Assembly (NCBI GenBank): GCA_910589635.1
Contig: CAJUTD010000066.1
Span: forward strand, 740-16,847
DNA length: 16,108 nt
Source of the DNA: an uncultured Lachnospiraceae bacterium
GTDB lineage: Bacteria > Bacillota > Clostridia > Lachnospirales > Lachnospiraceae
Direction: 5' to 3'
Part shown: one piece after another, positions 1 to 6,240 of the stretch
How positions within the stretch are numbered: position 1 is the stretch's first letter
Layout of the letters: each line of letters begins with the position of its first letter
Position numbers and translations under genes: made by a program
Notes under the pieces: generated by a model
The model's input: only the letters and a program-made list of their open reading frames with translations
The model's database searches: none
What the model was told of the DNA's origin: nothing

Positions 1-274
1 CAAACACCAGCTCTTTCACGCCATTGGCATTGGCGCCCGGCGTGTTAAACACTACGATTCCCTGATCTGCACATTTCTCCAGAGGGATATTATTGACCCC
101 GGCCCCGGCCCTTGCAACTGCCTCAAGCCCCTCCGGGAGTTCCAAATCGTGCATGGCTGCGCTTCTTACCAACACTGCCTGCGCCTCTTTCATATCATCT
201 GTCTTCGTGTAATTCTCACCAAATAAATCCAATCCTACATTGGCGATAGGATTTAAACAATTATATTGAAACAT
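1..274 (-). CDS. serA: D-3-phosphoglycerate dehydrogenase, N-terminal part (cut by window edge)
   Basis: The first step of serine synthesis: NAD-dependent oxidation of 3-phosphoglycerate to 3-phosphohydroxypyruvate, in the cytosol. Only the first 91 codons are in the window; the rest lies beyond the left edge. The visible protein begins MFQYNCLNPIANVG and contains LVRSA at about residue 35 and RAGAGVNNIP at about 55-64, the usual N-terminal substrate-domain features of D-2-hydroxyacid dehydrogenases of the phosphoglycerate dehydrogenase type. The ATG is at 274-272. It lies one base after the serC stop, and its ribosome site GAGGAG is inside the last serC codons, so the two are very likely co-transcribed and translationally coupled. 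serC makes the next enzyme of the same pathway, which supports the assignment. Whether a C-terminal ACT domain is present cannot be seen. Confidence 0.9.
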   Translation of the reverse strand, partial: MFQYNCLNPIANVGLDLFGENYTKTDDMKEAQAVLVRSAAMHDLELPEGLEAVARAGAGVNNIPLEKCADQGIVVFNTPGANANGVKELVF

Positions 275-275
275 T

Positions 276-1355
276 TTAATTCTCCTCTTCAAACTTCTTC
301 ATAAATGCTACAAGTTTCTCAACGCCTTCCTTCGGCATTGCATTGTAAATGCTGGCACGCATACCGCCAACGGTCCTGTGCCCTTTAAGGTTCACAAATC
401 CTGCCGCCTCGGCCTCTTTGACAAATTTAGCATCAAGCTCTTTGTCCCCGGTAACGAAAGGCACGTTCATCAGGGAGCGGTCCTCTTTGCGCACAGTTCC
501 CTTAAACATCTTGCTCTCATCTAAGAAATCATATAATATCTTTGCCTTTTCTTCGTTGCGCTCCTTCATAACGCCAAGTCCGCCCATCTTCTTGAGCCAT
601 TTGAATACCTTGCCACAGACATAGATGCCATAAGCAGGCGGTGTATTGTAAAGGGAATCCGCATCCGCATGGGTCTTATACTTAAGCATGGTCGGTGTAC
701 CCGGCAATGTATCTTCCGTAATCAAATCTTCACGTATAATAACAATTACCACGCCTGCCGGACCAATGTTCTTCTGTACACCGCCATAAATGATGCCGTA
801 TTTTGACACATCCACCGGCTCGGACAGGAAACAAGAGGACACGTCTGCTACCAGCGTATGCCCTTTCGTATTAGGCAATGTCTTATATTTCGTTCCGTAA
901 ATCGTATTATTCTCACAGATATATACATAGTCTGCATCTTCCGGGATAGCAAGGTCTGAGCAGTCCGGGATGTAAGAAAACGTCTCGTCTTCGGAAGAAG
1001 CCACCTTTACTGCCTCACCGAAATTTTGAGCCTCCTGGAAAGCCTTTTTCGCCCATTGCCCGGTTACGATATAAGCCGCCTTCTTGTTCTTCATTAAGTT
1101 CATGGGAATCATGGCAAACTGCTGGGAAGCCCCCCCCTGCAAAAACAACACCTTATAATTATCAGGAATATTCATCAAATCTCTCAAATCTGCTTCCGCC
1201 TCTTTGATAATCCCATCATACACTTTGGAGCGGTGGCTCATCTCCATTACGGACATGCCGCTTCCCTTATAATCCATCATCTCCTCTGCCGCTTCACGCA
1301 AAACTTCTTCCGGCAGGACTGCCGGCCCTGCGGAAAAATTATAAACTCTGCTCAT
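276..1355 (-). CDS. serC: Phosphoserine aminotransferase
   Basis: PLP-dependent enzyme that transfers an amino group from glutamate to 3-phosphohydroxypyruvate, giving phosphoserine (second step of serine synthesis); it can also act on the pyridoxine precursor in some bacteria. The 359-residue length is normal for the family. Visible features: N-terminal YNFSAGPAVLP, the phosphate/cofactor loop GGASQQ at 74-79, the aspartate of VADVSS at about 171 that contacts the PLP ring, and the Schiff-base lysine K195 in YGGVQKNIGPAG. Near the C-terminus HRTVGGMRASIYNAM matches the conserved end of the family. The start is supported by AGAGGAGGA seven bases upstream. It sits 54 bp after ilvB and 1 bp before serA, as part of a leuB-ilvB-serC-serA run. 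Confidence 0.96.
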   Translation of the reverse strand: MSRVYNFSAGPAVLPEEVLREAAEEMMDYKGSGMSVMEMSHRSKVYDGIIKEAEADLRDLMNIPDNYKVLFLQGGASQQFAMIPMNLMKNKKAAYIVTGQWAKKAFQEAQNFGEAVKVASSEDETFSYIPDCSDLAIPEDADYVYICENNTIYGTKYKTLPNTKGHTLVADVSSCFLSEPVDVSKYGIIYGGVQKNIGPAGVVIVIIREDLITEDTLPGTPTMLKYKTHADADSLYNTPPAYGIYVCGKVFKWLKKMGGLGVMKERNEEKAKILYDFLDESKMFKGTVRKEDRSLMNVPFVTGDKELDAKFVKEAEAAGFVNLKGHRTVGGMRASIYNAMPKEGVEKLVAFMKKFEEEN

Positions 1356-1409
1356 ATTATTCCTCCTCTTTATGCCATTTTATGGCAACTGGCTATTTAA
1401 AAGTTACAT

Positions 1410-3089
1410 TTATCTATTATTAATATCTCCTTCATCAAATGCCTCGCTAATGGCATTTCCGGGAGCTACCATCGGCCATACCTTATCATCGCTGTCAATC
1501 ATACAATCAATCAACACCGGCATATCGCTATCCATTGCTTTTGCAAAGGCCTCTGCGAACTCCTCCCGCGTATTCGCACGGTAAGCGGTCGCTCCCATCG
1601 CCTCCGCCAGCTTCACAAAATCAACACTGTCATTGAGCACGGTAGCGGAATAATGCTGTTCATAGAATAACGTCTGCCACTGGCGCACCATTCCCAGCAC
1701 ATGATTGTTGACTACCACCTGGATTAAGGGAAGCTTTTCGCGCACTGCTGTAGCAATCTCATTCATATTCATTCGGAAACATCCATCTCCGGCAATATTG
1801 ATTACCTGCTTATGGGGATTTGCCATCTGTGCGCCAATCGCTGCGCCAAGACCATAACCCATCGTCCCCAGCCCACCAGATGAGATGAGGGTGCGCGGCT
1901 GTTTGTATTTATAATACTGTGCCGCCCACATCTGATGCTGCCCGACTTCTGTCACCATAATGGCATCGCCCCCGGTCTGCCTGTATATTTCTTCTATAAT
2001 ATAAGGCCCGCTTAGCCCGGCATCCGCGTATTTTAACGGATATTTCTCCTTATATTCCATAATCTTGGCAATCCATTCCTGGTGTTCCTGCTGCTCTAAC
2101 TCCTGATTCAAACGTGCCAGGATATCCTTGATGTCGCCAATGATATGCGCATCCGTGATAATATTTTTGTTAATCTCCGCCGGGTCAATATCAAACTGCA
2201 AAATCTTGGCATTTTTAGCAAATTTTCTCGCATTTCCGGTAACCCGGTCACTGAAACGTACACCCACGGCAATCAACAGGTCGCATTCACTTACCCCGTA
2301 ATTAGACGTTTTCGTTCCATGCATCCCCAGCATTCCAGTATAGAGCTCATGGTTACCGTCAAATGCTCCCTTTCCCATCAAGGAATCCGCTACCGGAAGC
2401 TGCACTTTTTCCACAAATTCCAACAACTCACGGCTTGCACCTGAAATAACTGCACCACCACCAACAAACAGGTACGGCTTCTTGGATTTACCAATCATTT
2501 TCACTGCACGTTCCACTGCCTCATCTGTGATCTCCTCCGTACTCTGCTGTTCCTGTTCAACATCCACCGGCTTAAACTCCGTCTTGTTGGAAGTAACATC
2601 TTTGGGAATATCCACAAGCACCGGACCCGGCCTGCCTTTCTGTGCAATGCGGAATGCACGCCGGATTGTTCCTGCAAGTTTGGTAATATCCTTCACAATA
2701 AAATTATGCTTTGTAATCGGCGTGGTGATTCCTGCGATGTCAATTTCCTGAAAACTGTCTTTGCCCAACAGGGAAACACCCACATTACAAGTAATCGCCA
2801 CCATAGGCACAGAATCCATATAGGCAGTGGCAATCCCCGTCACAAGATTGGTCGCCCCCGGACCTGAAGTAGCAAAACAGACGCCGACCCTTCCGGTCGT
2901 GCGGGCATAACCATCCGCCGCATGGCTTGCCCCTTGTTCGTGAGACGTCAGCACATGCTTTATTTCATGGCTATGCTTATATAATTCATCATATACATTT
3001 AAAATGGCTCCGCCCGGATAACCAAAGACAGTATCCACACCTTGCTCTTTCAGACATTCAATAACAATCTGTGCTCCTGTCAGCTGCAT
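1410..3089 (-). CDS. ilvB: Acetolactate synthase, large (catalytic) subunit
   Basis: TPP-dependent enzyme that condenses two pyruvates, or pyruvate and 2-oxobutyrate, to acetohydroxy acids, the first common step of valine, leucine and isoleucine synthesis. The 559 residues cover the full family length. Seen: GYPGGAILNVYDEL near residue 23, the catalytic glutamate E51 in SHEQGASHAADGYAR, RPGPVLVDIPKDV at about 153-165, RFSDRVTG at about 278, and the TPP/Mg motif starting GDG at 434-436 and ending NN at 461-462, followed by MVRQWQ (467-472). These separate it from catabolic acetolactate synthase and from pyruvate oxidase. The ATG at 3089 has GCGAGGAACG upstream. It lies 25 bp after leuB. No ilvN regulatory subunit follows; the next gene is serC, so the small subunit, if any, is encoded elsewhere. 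Confidence 0.95.
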   Translation of the reverse strand: MQLTGAQIVIECLKEQGVDTVFGYPGGAILNVYDELYKHSHEIKHVLTSHEQGASHAADGYARTTGRVGVCFATSGPGATNLVTGIATAYMDSVPMVAITCNVGVSLLGKDSFQEIDIAGITTPITKHNFIVKDITKLAGTIRRAFRIAQKGRPGPVLVDIPKDVTSNKTEFKPVDVEQEQQSTEEITDEAVERAVKMIGKSKKPYLFVGGGAVISGASRELLEFVEKVQLPVADSLMGKGAFDGNHELYTGMLGMHGTKTSNYGVSECDLLIAVGVRFSDRVTGNARKFAKNAKILQFDIDPAEINKNIITDAHIIGDIKDILARLNQELEQQEHQEWIAKIMEYKEKYPLKYADAGLSGPYIIEEIYRQTGGDAIMVTEVGQHQMWAAQYYKYKQPRTLISSGGLGTMGYGLGAAIGAQMANPHKQVINIAGDGCFRMNMNEIATAVREKLPLIQVVVNNHVLGMVRQWQTLFYEQHYSATVLNDSVDFVKLAEAMGATAYRANTREEFAEAFAKAMDSDMPVLIDCMIDSDDKVWPMVAPGNAISEAFDEGDINNR

Positions 3090-3114
3090 CTTTTCGTTCC
3101 TCGCTTTCTAATGG

Positions 3115-4215
3115 TCAAATTCTATCCGCAATCAAATCTCCCATCTGCTCTGTCCCCACTTGAGTAACCAGAGAGTTCTTCGCCTCTTCCTGAGGCATAA
3201 TGTCTATCGTACGGTAATTTTCCTTCAATACCTGTCTGACTGCTTCCTCAATGGCGTCTGCTTCACGGTCCAAGTCAAAGGAATAACGAAGCATCATCGC
3301 TGCGCTTAAAATCGTAGCAATCGGATTGGCAATGCCCTTGCCTGCAATATCCGGCGCAGAACCGCCGCTGGGCTCATAAAGGCCAAATTTCGTATCGTTC
3401 AGGCTCGCCGATGACAACATTCCGATAGAACCTGTCACCATACTGGCTTCATCTGATAATATATCACCAAACATATTCTCTGTCAAAATCACATCAAATT
3501 GCCCCGGGTCTTTGACTAGCTGCATGGCGCAGTTATCGACAAGCATATGCTCCAAAGTAACGTCTGGATAATCCTTTGCCACCTCTTCCACCACTTTTCT
3601 CCAGAGGCGAGAGGAATCCAGCACGTTTGCCTTATCCACGCTTGTCACTTTCTTCCTGCGCTTTCTGGCAATGTCAAATCCACGTATGGCAATCCTGCGT
3701 ATTTCATGCTCATTGTAAGTAAGCGTATCTACTGCCGTCATAACGCCATCACGTTCCTCCGTCACCCTGTCTCCAAAATACAGGCCACCGGTCAACTCGC
3801 GCATAATCATCATATCAAAGCCGTCACCGATAATATCATCCCGCAGTGGGCAAGCCTCACGCAGTTCCCCATACAAATATGCCGGGCGCAGATTGGCAAA
3901 CAGATTCAAAGACTTGCGCAATTTTAAAAGGCCTGCTTCCGGGCGTAAATTGGCGGGCAGCTTATACCAGGGAGACGTGCTTGTATTCCCGCCAATCGAG
4001 CCCATCAACACGGCATCGGCCGCCTTAGCCTGCGCAATTGCCTCATCTGTCAGCGGTACTCCGGTGGCATCTATGGAGACGCCGCCCATCAATATTTCAT
4101 CATAGGCGAAGGAATGTCCAAACACTTCCCCTACTTTATCTAACACTTTCTTGGCTTCCTTCACGATTTCCGGTCCGATTCCATCCCCGGAAATCACTCC
4201 AACTTGATAATTCAT
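3115..4215 (-). CDS. leuB: 3-isopropylmalate dehydrogenase
   Basis: Oxidises and decarboxylates 3-isopropylmalate to 2-oxoisocaproate with NAD, the third step of leucine synthesis. The 366 residues are the standard length. Visible residues: SGDGIGPE at 9-16, the substrate-binding arginines R100, R110 (NLFANLRPA) and R139 (MRELTGGLYFG), K195 in SVDKANVL, and the metal-binding aspartates D227, D251 and D255, the last two inside the family signature at 247-266. This pattern fits LeuB rather than isocitrate or tartrate dehydrogenase. The start is backed by AAGGAGGAA five bases upstream. leuB opens the leuB-ilvB-serC-serA run and is separated from yajC by 105 bp that hold two back-to-back hairpins. 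leuA, leuC and leuD are not in the window. Confidence 0.96.
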   Translation of the reverse strand: MNYQVGVISGDGIGPEIVKEAKKVLDKVGEVFGHSFAYDEILMGGVSIDATGVPLTDEAIAQAKAADAVLMGSIGGNTSTSPWYKLPANLRPEAGLLKLRKSLNLFANLRPAYLYGELREACPLRDDIIGDGFDMMIMRELTGGLYFGDRVTEERDGVMTAVDTLTYNEHEIRRIAIRGFDIARKRRKKVTSVDKANVLDSSRLWRKVVEEVAKDYPDVTLEHMLVDNCAMQLVKDPGQFDVILTENMFGDILSDEASMVTGSIGMLSSASLNDTKFGLYEPSGGSAPDIAGKGIANPIATILSAAMMLRYSFDLDREADAIEEAVRQVLKENYRTIDIMPQEEAKNSLVTQVGTEQMGDLIADRI

Positions 4216-4262
4216 AACTTCCTCCTTCTTAAAAATGATAAGATAAAGAGCTTCACATCTAA

Positions 4263-4297
4263 GGCATTTTATCCTGGTAAAGATAGGATAAAATGCC
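4263..4297 (-). repeat. 13-bp perfect inverted repeat in the leuB 5' region
   Basis: The arms GGCATTTTATCCT (4263-4275) and AGGATAAAATGCC (4285-4297) are exact reverse complements around a 9-base loop. It lies about 48 bp before the leuB ATG and directly beside a second hairpin. In the minus-strand transcript it has no U-run after it (the following bases are UUAGAUG), so it is not a textbook intrinsic terminator. It may close the yajC transcript, stabilise the 5' end of a leuB transcript, or be an operator. The role is not settled by the sequence. Confidence 0.6.
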
Positions 4298-4313
4298 CCG
4301 CAACAAGTTGCGG
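4298..4313 (-). terminator. Short GC-rich hairpin just after yajC, possible terminator
   Basis: CCGCAAC (4298-4304) pairs exactly with GTTGCGG (4307-4313), starting eight bases after the yajC stop. On the minus strand the stem is followed by GGCATTTTATCC, which gives a short T-run four bases downstream. That is a weak intrinsic-terminator pattern for yajC. The T-run is itself the first arm of the 13-bp repeat next door, so the two structures cannot be read fully independently. Confidence 0.45.
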
Positions 4314-4320
4314 AGCACTC

Positions 4321-4641
4321 TTACTTACCTTCTTTTTCCACCGCATCTTCCGGCTTCTCTACCATGGCAATGGCTGACTTCTGCATAGGAATACGGCAAT
4401 TCTTATTGCTTCCGAACTCTACAATAATCGTATCTTCCGTAAGATCAATAATCGTCCCATAAAATCCACTTGTCGTCAAAATTGTGTCGCCTACTGCAAG
4501 TTCTGAGAGCATGGCGTTCTTTCTCTTTGTCTCCTTCTGCTGTGGACGAATCATCATAAAATATAAAGCCACTAACATAACTACAATCCAGATAAGTGAA
4601 AATCCCGACATACTTCCGGCACTCGCTGCTAAAATAGACAT
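4321..4641 (-). CDS. yajC: Preprotein translocase accessory subunit YajC
   Basis: Small membrane protein associated with the SecDF-YajC part of the Sec secretion machinery. The 106 residues show the family plan: one N-terminal membrane segment at about 14-32, then MMIRPQQK at 29-36, then a cytosolic domain with VGDTILTTSGFYGTI at about 50-64 and an acidic-basic tail. The ATG at 4641 has AGGAGGAAAG upstream. tgt-yajC is a common bacterial gene order and is kept here, although about 300 bp containing a mobile-looking element and a likely promoter separate the two, so yajC can probably be transcribed on its own. secD and secF are not in the window. Confidence 0.94.
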   Translation of the reverse strand: MSILAASAGSMSGFSLIWIVVMLVALYFMMIRPQQKETKRKNAMLSELAVGDTILTTSGFYGTIIDLTEDTIIVEFGSNKNCRIPMQKSAIAMVEKPEDAVEKEGK

Positions 4642-4688
4642 ATTCTTTCCTCCTGATTCTCTTTGCTATTCAAAATTCACATTCAACC

Positions 4689-4704
4689 CGCGTAAAATTA
4701 CGCG
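4689..4704 (-). repeat. Palindrome at the predicted 5' end of the yajC transcript
   Basis: CGCGTAA (4689-4695) and TTACGCG (4698-4704) are perfect reverse complements with only AA between them. It begins within a few bases of the transcription start expected from the promoter at 4713-4741, and 48 bp before the yajC ATG. It could form a 5'-end stem-loop in the mRNA or be a dimeric protein site; nothing more can be said from sequence. Confidence 0.45.
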
Positions 4705-4712
4705 CTTATACT

Positions 4713-4741
4713 ATTTTACACAAAATGACACATGAGGGCAA
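4713..4741 (-). promoter_or_regulatory. Sigma-A-type promoter for yajC
   Basis: Read on the minus strand, TTGCCC (4741-4736) and TAAAAT (4718-4713) are separated by exactly 17 bp. The -35 matches consensus at 4 of 6 bases and the -10 at 5 of 6. It lies about 70 bp before yajC, downstream of the inserted element, so yajC expression need not depend on read-through from tgt. Confidence 0.55.
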
Positions 4742-4762
4742 GTGTTTTCCCAGATTTTATAA

Positions 4763-4770
4763 AATTTTAA
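4763..4770. repeat. Left copy of the flanking duplication (AATTTTAA)
   Basis: AATTTTAA here is repeated exactly at 4934-4941, immediately outside the two ends of the inverted-repeat element. The next base is also G on both sides, so the duplication can be read as 8 or 9 bp. This is the pattern left by transposition into an AT-rich target. Confidence 0.65.
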
Positions 4771-4933
4771 GTAACAGTTCAGCCATCGCCAATATTATGG
4801 GTGAATCATGCTTGCATGAATTAACACATAATATTAGCGATGAGCGGAGCGCCAATTAATGAGCAAAGTTAGACGCGAAGCGTCGGAAAAATGCCGTAGG
4901 CATCTTTGCGAATGGCGCGGGCTGAACTGTTAC
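4771..4933. mobile_element. MITE-like structured repeat element inserted behind tgt
   Basis: A 163-bp non-coding unit with perfect 14-bp terminal inverted repeats, GTAACAGTTCAGCC (4771-4784) and GGCTGAACTGTTAC (4920-4933), flanked by AATTTTAA on both sides. The interior is almost all stem: hairpin A pairs 4785-4799 with 4827-4841 (one mismatch in 15) and continues into TCATGC/GCATGA at its tip; stem B pairs GCGCCA (4849-4854) with TGGCGC (4913-4918) and GCAAAG (4863-4868) with CTTTGC (4904-4909); inside B are GACGC-GAA-GCGTC (4872-4884) and ATGCC-GTA-GGCAT (4891-4903). It holds no convincing gene. Terminal repeats plus target duplication and no transposase fit a non-autonomous element (MITE); the elaborate fold also allows a structured RNA or REP-like role. 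There is only one copy in the window, so dispersal in the genome is inferred. Confidence 0.75.
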
Positions 4934-4941
4934 AATTTTAA
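4934..4941. repeat. Right copy of the flanking duplication, spanning the tgt stop codon
   Basis: This second AATTTTAA contains the tgt stop (TTA at 4938-4940, read TAA on the minus strand). The element therefore inserted a few bases after the end of tgt without changing the protein, and the duplication rebuilt the local sequence on the far side. Confidence 0.65.
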
Positions 4942-6071
4942 GTCTGGCACATTCCCATCCGATACAGCTTTTCCTCTTTATATGACTGAAATCTCCCCGC
5001 ATCCAAAGCGTCTCTGATTTCTGTCATCATCGTATTATAGAAATACAGATTATGGAGCACACAAAGGCGCATGCCCAGCATTTCCTTCGCTTTGAGCAGA
5101 TGACGGATATATGCCCTGCTGTAATGGCTGCACGCCGGACACCGGCAGCCTTCCTCAATCGGCTTTTTATCAAGTTCAAACTTTTGATTAAAAAGATTCA
5201 ATTTGCCGTAGTTTGTATATACATGGCCATGCCGCCCATTACGGCTGGGATATACGCAGTCGAAAAAATCTACGCCACGCTCTACGCCCTCTAAAATATT
5301 TGCAGGCGTTCCCACGCCCATCAAGTATGTGGGCTTATCTTTGGGAAGATGCGGCACCGTTACGTCTAATATATGGTACATTTCTTCATGGCTCTCCCCC
5401 ACGGCAAGCCCGCCTATGGCATAGCCGTCCAGTTCAAGCTCCGCAATTGCCTTGGCATGGTTAATGCGGATATCGTCAAAAACAGCTCCCTGGTTGATAC
5501 CGAACAACATCTGCTGTTTGTTAATCGTTCCCTCCAACCCATTTAACCGTCGCATTTCCTGCTGGCAGCGTTTCAGCCACCTGGTTGTGCGCGCCACAGA
5601 ATCCTCCACATAAGAGCGTTCCGCCACGCTAGACGGGCACTCGTCAAACGCCATGGCAATCGTGGAAGCAAGATTGGACTGTATCTGCATGCTTTCCTCC
5701 GGTCCCATAAATATCTTTTTCCCATCAATGTGGGAATGGAAATATACGCCCTCTTCTTTAATTTTTCGCAGCCCGGCAAGGGAAAAAACCTGAAACCCAC
5801 CCGAATCCGTAAGAATTGGCTTGTCCCACACCATAAATTGGTGAAGCCCGCCAAGCTTCTTGACAACTTCATCTCCCGGACGCACATGGAGATGGTATGT
5901 GTTGGAAAGTTGCACCTGCGTGCCGATTTCCTGTAAATCCTGGGTTGACACGGCGCCCTTGATTGCCGCCACTGTTCCCACATTCATAAATACCGGGGTC
6001 TGGATTGTGCCATGTACCGTGTGAAACTCTCCACGCTTGGCACGGCCTTCCTGTCTTAATAATTTATACAT
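4938..6071 (-). CDS. tgt: tRNA-guanine (queuine) transglycosylase
   Basis: Exchanges guanine-34 of GUN-anticodon tRNAs (Asp, Asn, His, Tyr) for preQ1, on the way to queuosine. At 377 residues it is the normal bacterial length. Visible: catalytic D89 in LTDSGGFQVFSL, DECPSS at about 143-148, GGLAVGE at 220-226 for base recognition, nucleophile D271 in FFDCVYPSRNGRHG, and the zinc site C309, C311, C314 and H340 (CRCPAC...LHNLYFY). All key residues are present, so the enzyme should be active. The ATG at 6071 has AAAGGAA upstream. It is transcribed away from aroC and towards yajC, with a promoter at 6103-6131. Its stop codon sits inside the target duplication of the element that follows. queA, usually nearby, is not in the window. 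Confidence 0.96.
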   Translation of the reverse strand: MYKLLRQEGRAKRGEFHTVHGTIQTPVFMNVGTVAAIKGAVSTQDLQEIGTQVQLSNTYHLHVRPGDEVVKKLGGLHQFMVWDKPILTDSGGFQVFSLAGLRKIKEEGVYFHSHIDGKKIFMGPEESMQIQSNLASTIAMAFDECPSSVAERSYVEDSVARTTRWLKRCQQEMRRLNGLEGTINKQQMLFGINQGAVFDDIRINHAKAIAELELDGYAIGGLAVGESHEEMYHILDVTVPHLPKDKPTYLMGVGTPANILEGVERGVDFFDCVYPSRNGRHGHVYTNYGKLNLFNQKFELDKKPIEEGCRCPACSHYSRAYIRHLLKAKEMLGMRLCVLHNLYFYNTMMTEIRDALDAGRFQSYKEEKLYRMGMCQT

Positions 6072-6102
6072 AAAATAATTCCTTTCTGCTCTAATCGAAC
6101 AA

Positions 6103-6131
6103 AGTATAACAGATTTATTTTTCTTTCACAA
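6103..6131 (-). promoter_or_regulatory. Sigma-A-type promoter for tgt
   Basis: On the minus strand TTGTGA (6131-6126), a 17-bp spacer and TATACT (6108-6103), with TG one base before the -10 (an extended -10). Matches to consensus are 4/6 and 5/6. The expected start is near 6096, leaving a leader of about 25 bases with the AAAGGAA ribosome site. Confidence 0.65.
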
Positions 6132-6142
6132 GCAAAAACTTC

Positions 6143-6171
6143 TTTTCATTCCTGCTGATATTTACTATAAT
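6143..6171 (+). promoter_or_regulatory. Sigma-A-type promoter for aroC
   Basis: TTTTCA (6143-6148), a 17-bp spacer and a perfect TATAAT (6166-6171). The -35 boxes of this and the tgt promoter are only 11 bp apart, back to back. The expected start near 6178 gives a leader of about 60 bases that ends in AAGGAGG (6229-6235), five bases before the aroC ATG. The leader carries a small AAAGG/CCTTT inverted repeat (6182-6197) of doubtful meaning. Confidence 0.65.
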
Positions 6172-6240
6172 GTTACTGTCCAAAGGGATAATCCTTTACA
6201 AGAAGCGCTTATTACTATTAAAAAATATAAGGAGGTCTTT

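Noticed and set aside
1373..1387. TGCCA-TTTTA-TGGCA hairpin between ilvB and serC
   Set aside because: Only a 5-bp stem, no following T-run, and it lies close to the serC ribosome site; too short to call a terminator or regulator.
4216..4320. T-box or leucine leader peptide upstream of leuB
   Set aside because: No T-box sequence, no antiterminator alternative and no small frame rich in leucine codons was found in the 105 bp.
4849..4891. Small minus-strand peptide inside the inserted element
   Set aside because: Short open frames exist on the minus strand, but they run through the stem sequences, lack a ribosome site and are explained by the repeat structure.
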